Origin: Candidatus Burkholderia brachyanthoides | GTDB taxonomy: Bacteria > Pseudomonadota > Gammaproteobacteria > Burkholderiales > Burkholderiaceae | Assembly: GCA_001235855.1 (NCBI GenBank) | Contig: LFJI01000001.1 | Coordinates: forward strand, 1 to 36,585 | Reading direction: 5' to 3' | DNA: 36,585 bases | Shown here: piece after piece, positions 35,282-36,585 of the stretch | How positions within the stretch are numbered: the stretch's first letter is position 1 | Layout of the letters: every line of letters starts with the position of its first letter | The notes under the pieces: generated by a model | The model's input: the letters and a program-made list of their open reading frames with translations, nothing else | Database searches by the model: none | Told to the model about the DNA's origin: nothing | Program-made: the position numbers and the translations under genes

Positions 35282-36481
35282 ATGTCTCTTTTCTCTGCCG
35301 TCGAACTCGCTCCCCGCGACCCGATTTTGGGCCTAAACGAAGCCTTCAACGCCGATACACGTGCCACTAAGGTCAATCTTGGCGTCGGTGTCTACACGAA
35401 CGAAAAAGGCAAGATTCCGCTCCTGCGCGCCGTGCGCGAGGCTGAGAAAGCACGCGTCGATGCGGCCCTGCCGCGCGGCTATCTGCCGATCGACGGTATC
35501 GCCGCTTACAACTCCGCCGTGCAGACCCTGTTGCTCGGCAAGGAATCGCCGCTGATCGCGGCGGGCCGCGTCGTCACGGCGCAGGCGCTGGGCGGCACGG
35601 GCGCGCTCAAGATCGGCGCGGACTTCCTGAAGCGCATCAATCCGAACGCGAAAGTCGCCATCAGCGATCCGAGCTGGGAAAACCATCGCGCGCTGTTCGA
35701 AGGCGCGGGCTTCGAGGTCGTGAACTACCCGTACTACGACGCCGCGACCCACGGCGTGAACTTCGACGCGCTGCTCGCCGCGCTGAACGGCTACGCGGCC
35801 GACACAATCGTCGTGCTGCACGCGTGCTGCCACAACCCGACCGGCGTCGACCTATCGAATGCGCAGTGGAAGCAGATCGCCGAAGTCGTAAAGGCGCGCA
35901 ATCTCGTGCCGTTCCTCGACATGGCGTATCAGGGCTTTGCGGAAAACATCGAGGCAGACTCGGCCGCCGTGTGCCTGTTCGCGGCAACCGACATGAACGT
36001 GTTCGTGTCGTCGTCGTTCTCGAAGTCGTTCTCGCTGTACGGCGAGCGCGTCGGCGCGCTGTCGATCATCACGACCAGCAAGGAAGAATCGACGCGCGTG
36101 CTGTCGCAACTCAAGCGCGTGATCCGCACCAACTACTCGAACCCGCCGACGCACGGCGGTTCCATCGTCGCGGCCGTGCTGGCGTCGCCGGAACTGCGCG
36201 CGATGTGGGAGCAGGAACTAGGCAAAATGCGCGACCGTATCCGCGCCATGCGTCTGGGTATCGTCGAACGGCTGACGGCGAACAGCGTCGATCGCGATTT
36301 CTCGTTCCTCAGCAAGCAGCGCGGCATGTTCTCGTACTCGGGCCTGACCTCGGCGCAGGTCGACCGTCTGCGCGACGAGTTCGGCATCTACGCCGTGAGC
36401 ACCGGCCGCATCTGCGTGGCCGCGCTCAATATGCGCAATATCGACGCCGTTGCGAACGCGGTCGCAGCCGTGCTGAAGTAA
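35282..36481 (+). CDS. tyrB: Aromatic amino acid / aspartate aminotransferase
   Basis: This class I PLP aminotransferase forms Tyr, Phe or Asp from the keto acids. The 399-residue frame is full length. HACCHNPTGVD (180-190) gives the conserved Asn and Pro-Thr-Gly turn. FLDMAYQGFA contains the Asp and Tyr that hold the cofactor. SSSFSKSFSLYGERVG places the PLP lysine at residue 248. FSYSGLTS and STGRICVAALN near the C-terminus include the substrate-carboxylate Arg. The sequence is of the TyrB/AspC type. Genes in this position next to uvrB are commonly named tyrB, but AspC-like substrate range is possible. Confidence 0.93.
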   Translation: MSLFSAVELAPRDPILGLNEAFNADTRATKVNLGVGVYTNEKGKIPLLRAVREAEKARVDAALPRGYLPIDGIAAYNSAVQTLLLGKESPLIAAGRVVTAQALGGTGALKIGADFLKRINPNAKVAISDPSWENHRALFEGAGFEVVNYPYYDAATHGVNFDALLAALNGYAADTIVVLHACCHNPTGVDLSNAQWKQIAEVVKARNLVPFLDMAYQGFAENIEADSAAVCLFAATDMNVFVSSSFSKSFSLYGERVGALSIITTSKEESTRVLSQLKRVIRTNYSNPPTHGGSIVAAVLASPELRAMWEQELGKMRDRIRAMRLGIVERLTANSVDRDFSFLSKQRGMFSYSGLTSAQVDRLRDEFGIYAVSTGRICVAALNMRNIDAVANAVAAVLK

Positions 36482-36505
36482 GGCGCGTCGCCCCGATTCG
36501 CCGCA

Positions 36506-36585
36506 ATCGGGATAGAGGTGGCCAGTAACCCCCCTCCCACACCACCCGGCATGCGGGTCCGCACCGGGCGGTTCGAGCAGTTGAG
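36506..36585 (-). mobile_element. Group II intron, 3' end with domains V and VI (partial, runs off the right edge)
   Basis: On the minus strand, positions 36572-36541 fold as a typical domain V: a 9-bp lower stem (ACCGCCCGG/CCGGGTGGT), a 2-nt bulge on the 3' side, a 4-bp upper stem TGCG/CGCA and a tetraloop. A domain VI-like hairpin follows, with an unpaired A eight bases before CCCGAT, the likely 3' splice site (36506). The intron therefore points leftward and ends about 25 bp behind tyrB. Its 5' part is outside the window. The sequence type agrees with the intron fragment at 1-152. Confidence 0.78.

Noticed and set aside
36491-36511. CCCGATT/AATCGGG hairpin as a tyrB terminator
   Set aside because: It has no T-run, and half of it probably belongs to the intron 3' end (CCCGAT), so the symmetry may be coincidental or a trace of the insertion site.
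1-36585. CRISPR arrays, prophage genes, toxin-antitoxin pairs, defence islands or biosynthetic clusters
   Set aside because: I looked for regular spaced repeats and for hallmark proteins and found none. The only mobile DNA is the intron sequence at both ends.
1-36585. tRNA or rRNA genes
   Set aside because: No cloverleaf with a GTTCGAATC-type T-loop or rRNA core sequence was recognised in the intergenic regions.

Overview
The window looks like Burkholderia sensu lato (Burkholderia, Paraburkholderia or Caballeronia). The sequence is GC-rich, and several neighbourhoods are ones I associate with that group from memory: smc-zipA, dapC-dapD-arsC-dapE-prmB, thiM-thiE-thiD, tsaB-rimI-udg, ftrABCD, and divergent uvrB/tyrB. 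It is unusual because 15 genes are broken beside 19 open reading frames, two or three of which may also be damaged (thiE, prmB and perhaps others). The breaks are frameshifts, nonsense codons, internal deletions and deletion junctions. Genes for core functions are mostly intact and accessory or redundant ones are decaying. This suggests a host-restricted symbiont in active genome erosion, for example a leaf-nodule Burkholderia. That lifestyle is an inference, not something the sequence shows.

Layout. Positions 1-152 are the 5' end of a minus-strand group II intron lying directly behind the zipA terminator. zipA and smc (minus, intact) follow, then a broken EamA exporter (minus). The lysine/DAP cluster on the plus strand has a ruined dapC, intact dapD, arsC-like, dapE and prmB, and a cardiolipin synthase that has lost its first HKD domain. 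A glutathione peroxidase remnant (minus) abuts a broken ABC-F gene (plus) across a deletion junction. A broken CaiB/BaiF CoA-transferase, broken radA (minus), intact alr (minus) and intact lplT (plus) come next. The thiamine salvage operon has a deleted thiM, a thiE with an in-frame deletion and an intact thiD. A minus-strand operon tsaB-rimI-udg-(decayed hypothetical) follows.

From 24.8 to 29.2 kb nearly everything is decayed: ACBP, rhlE, aceA, a DUF1857 gene, hemP and a GlcG/HbpS heme-binding-like gene. A structured non-coding stretch lies behind hemP. The right part is intact: the ferrous-iron uptake operon ftrABCD (minus), uvrB (minus) and tyrB (plus). The window ends in the 3' end (domains V and VI) of another minus-strand group II intron.

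Main observations. (1) Many frameshifts are exact short tandem duplications (2, 5, 10, 11 and 25 bp), a recognisable mutational signature. (2) Both ends of the window are group II intron ends, so this is probably a whole contig broken at a multicopy intron. (3) Losses are selective: ferrous iron uptake is kept while heme-related genes decay, and dapD/dapE are kept without a working dapC. (4) Two interleaved perfect inverted repeats followed by a terminator behind hemP may mark a small RNA. I found no CRISPR array, defence system, prophage or biosynthetic cluster, and I do not claim a new multi-gene system.
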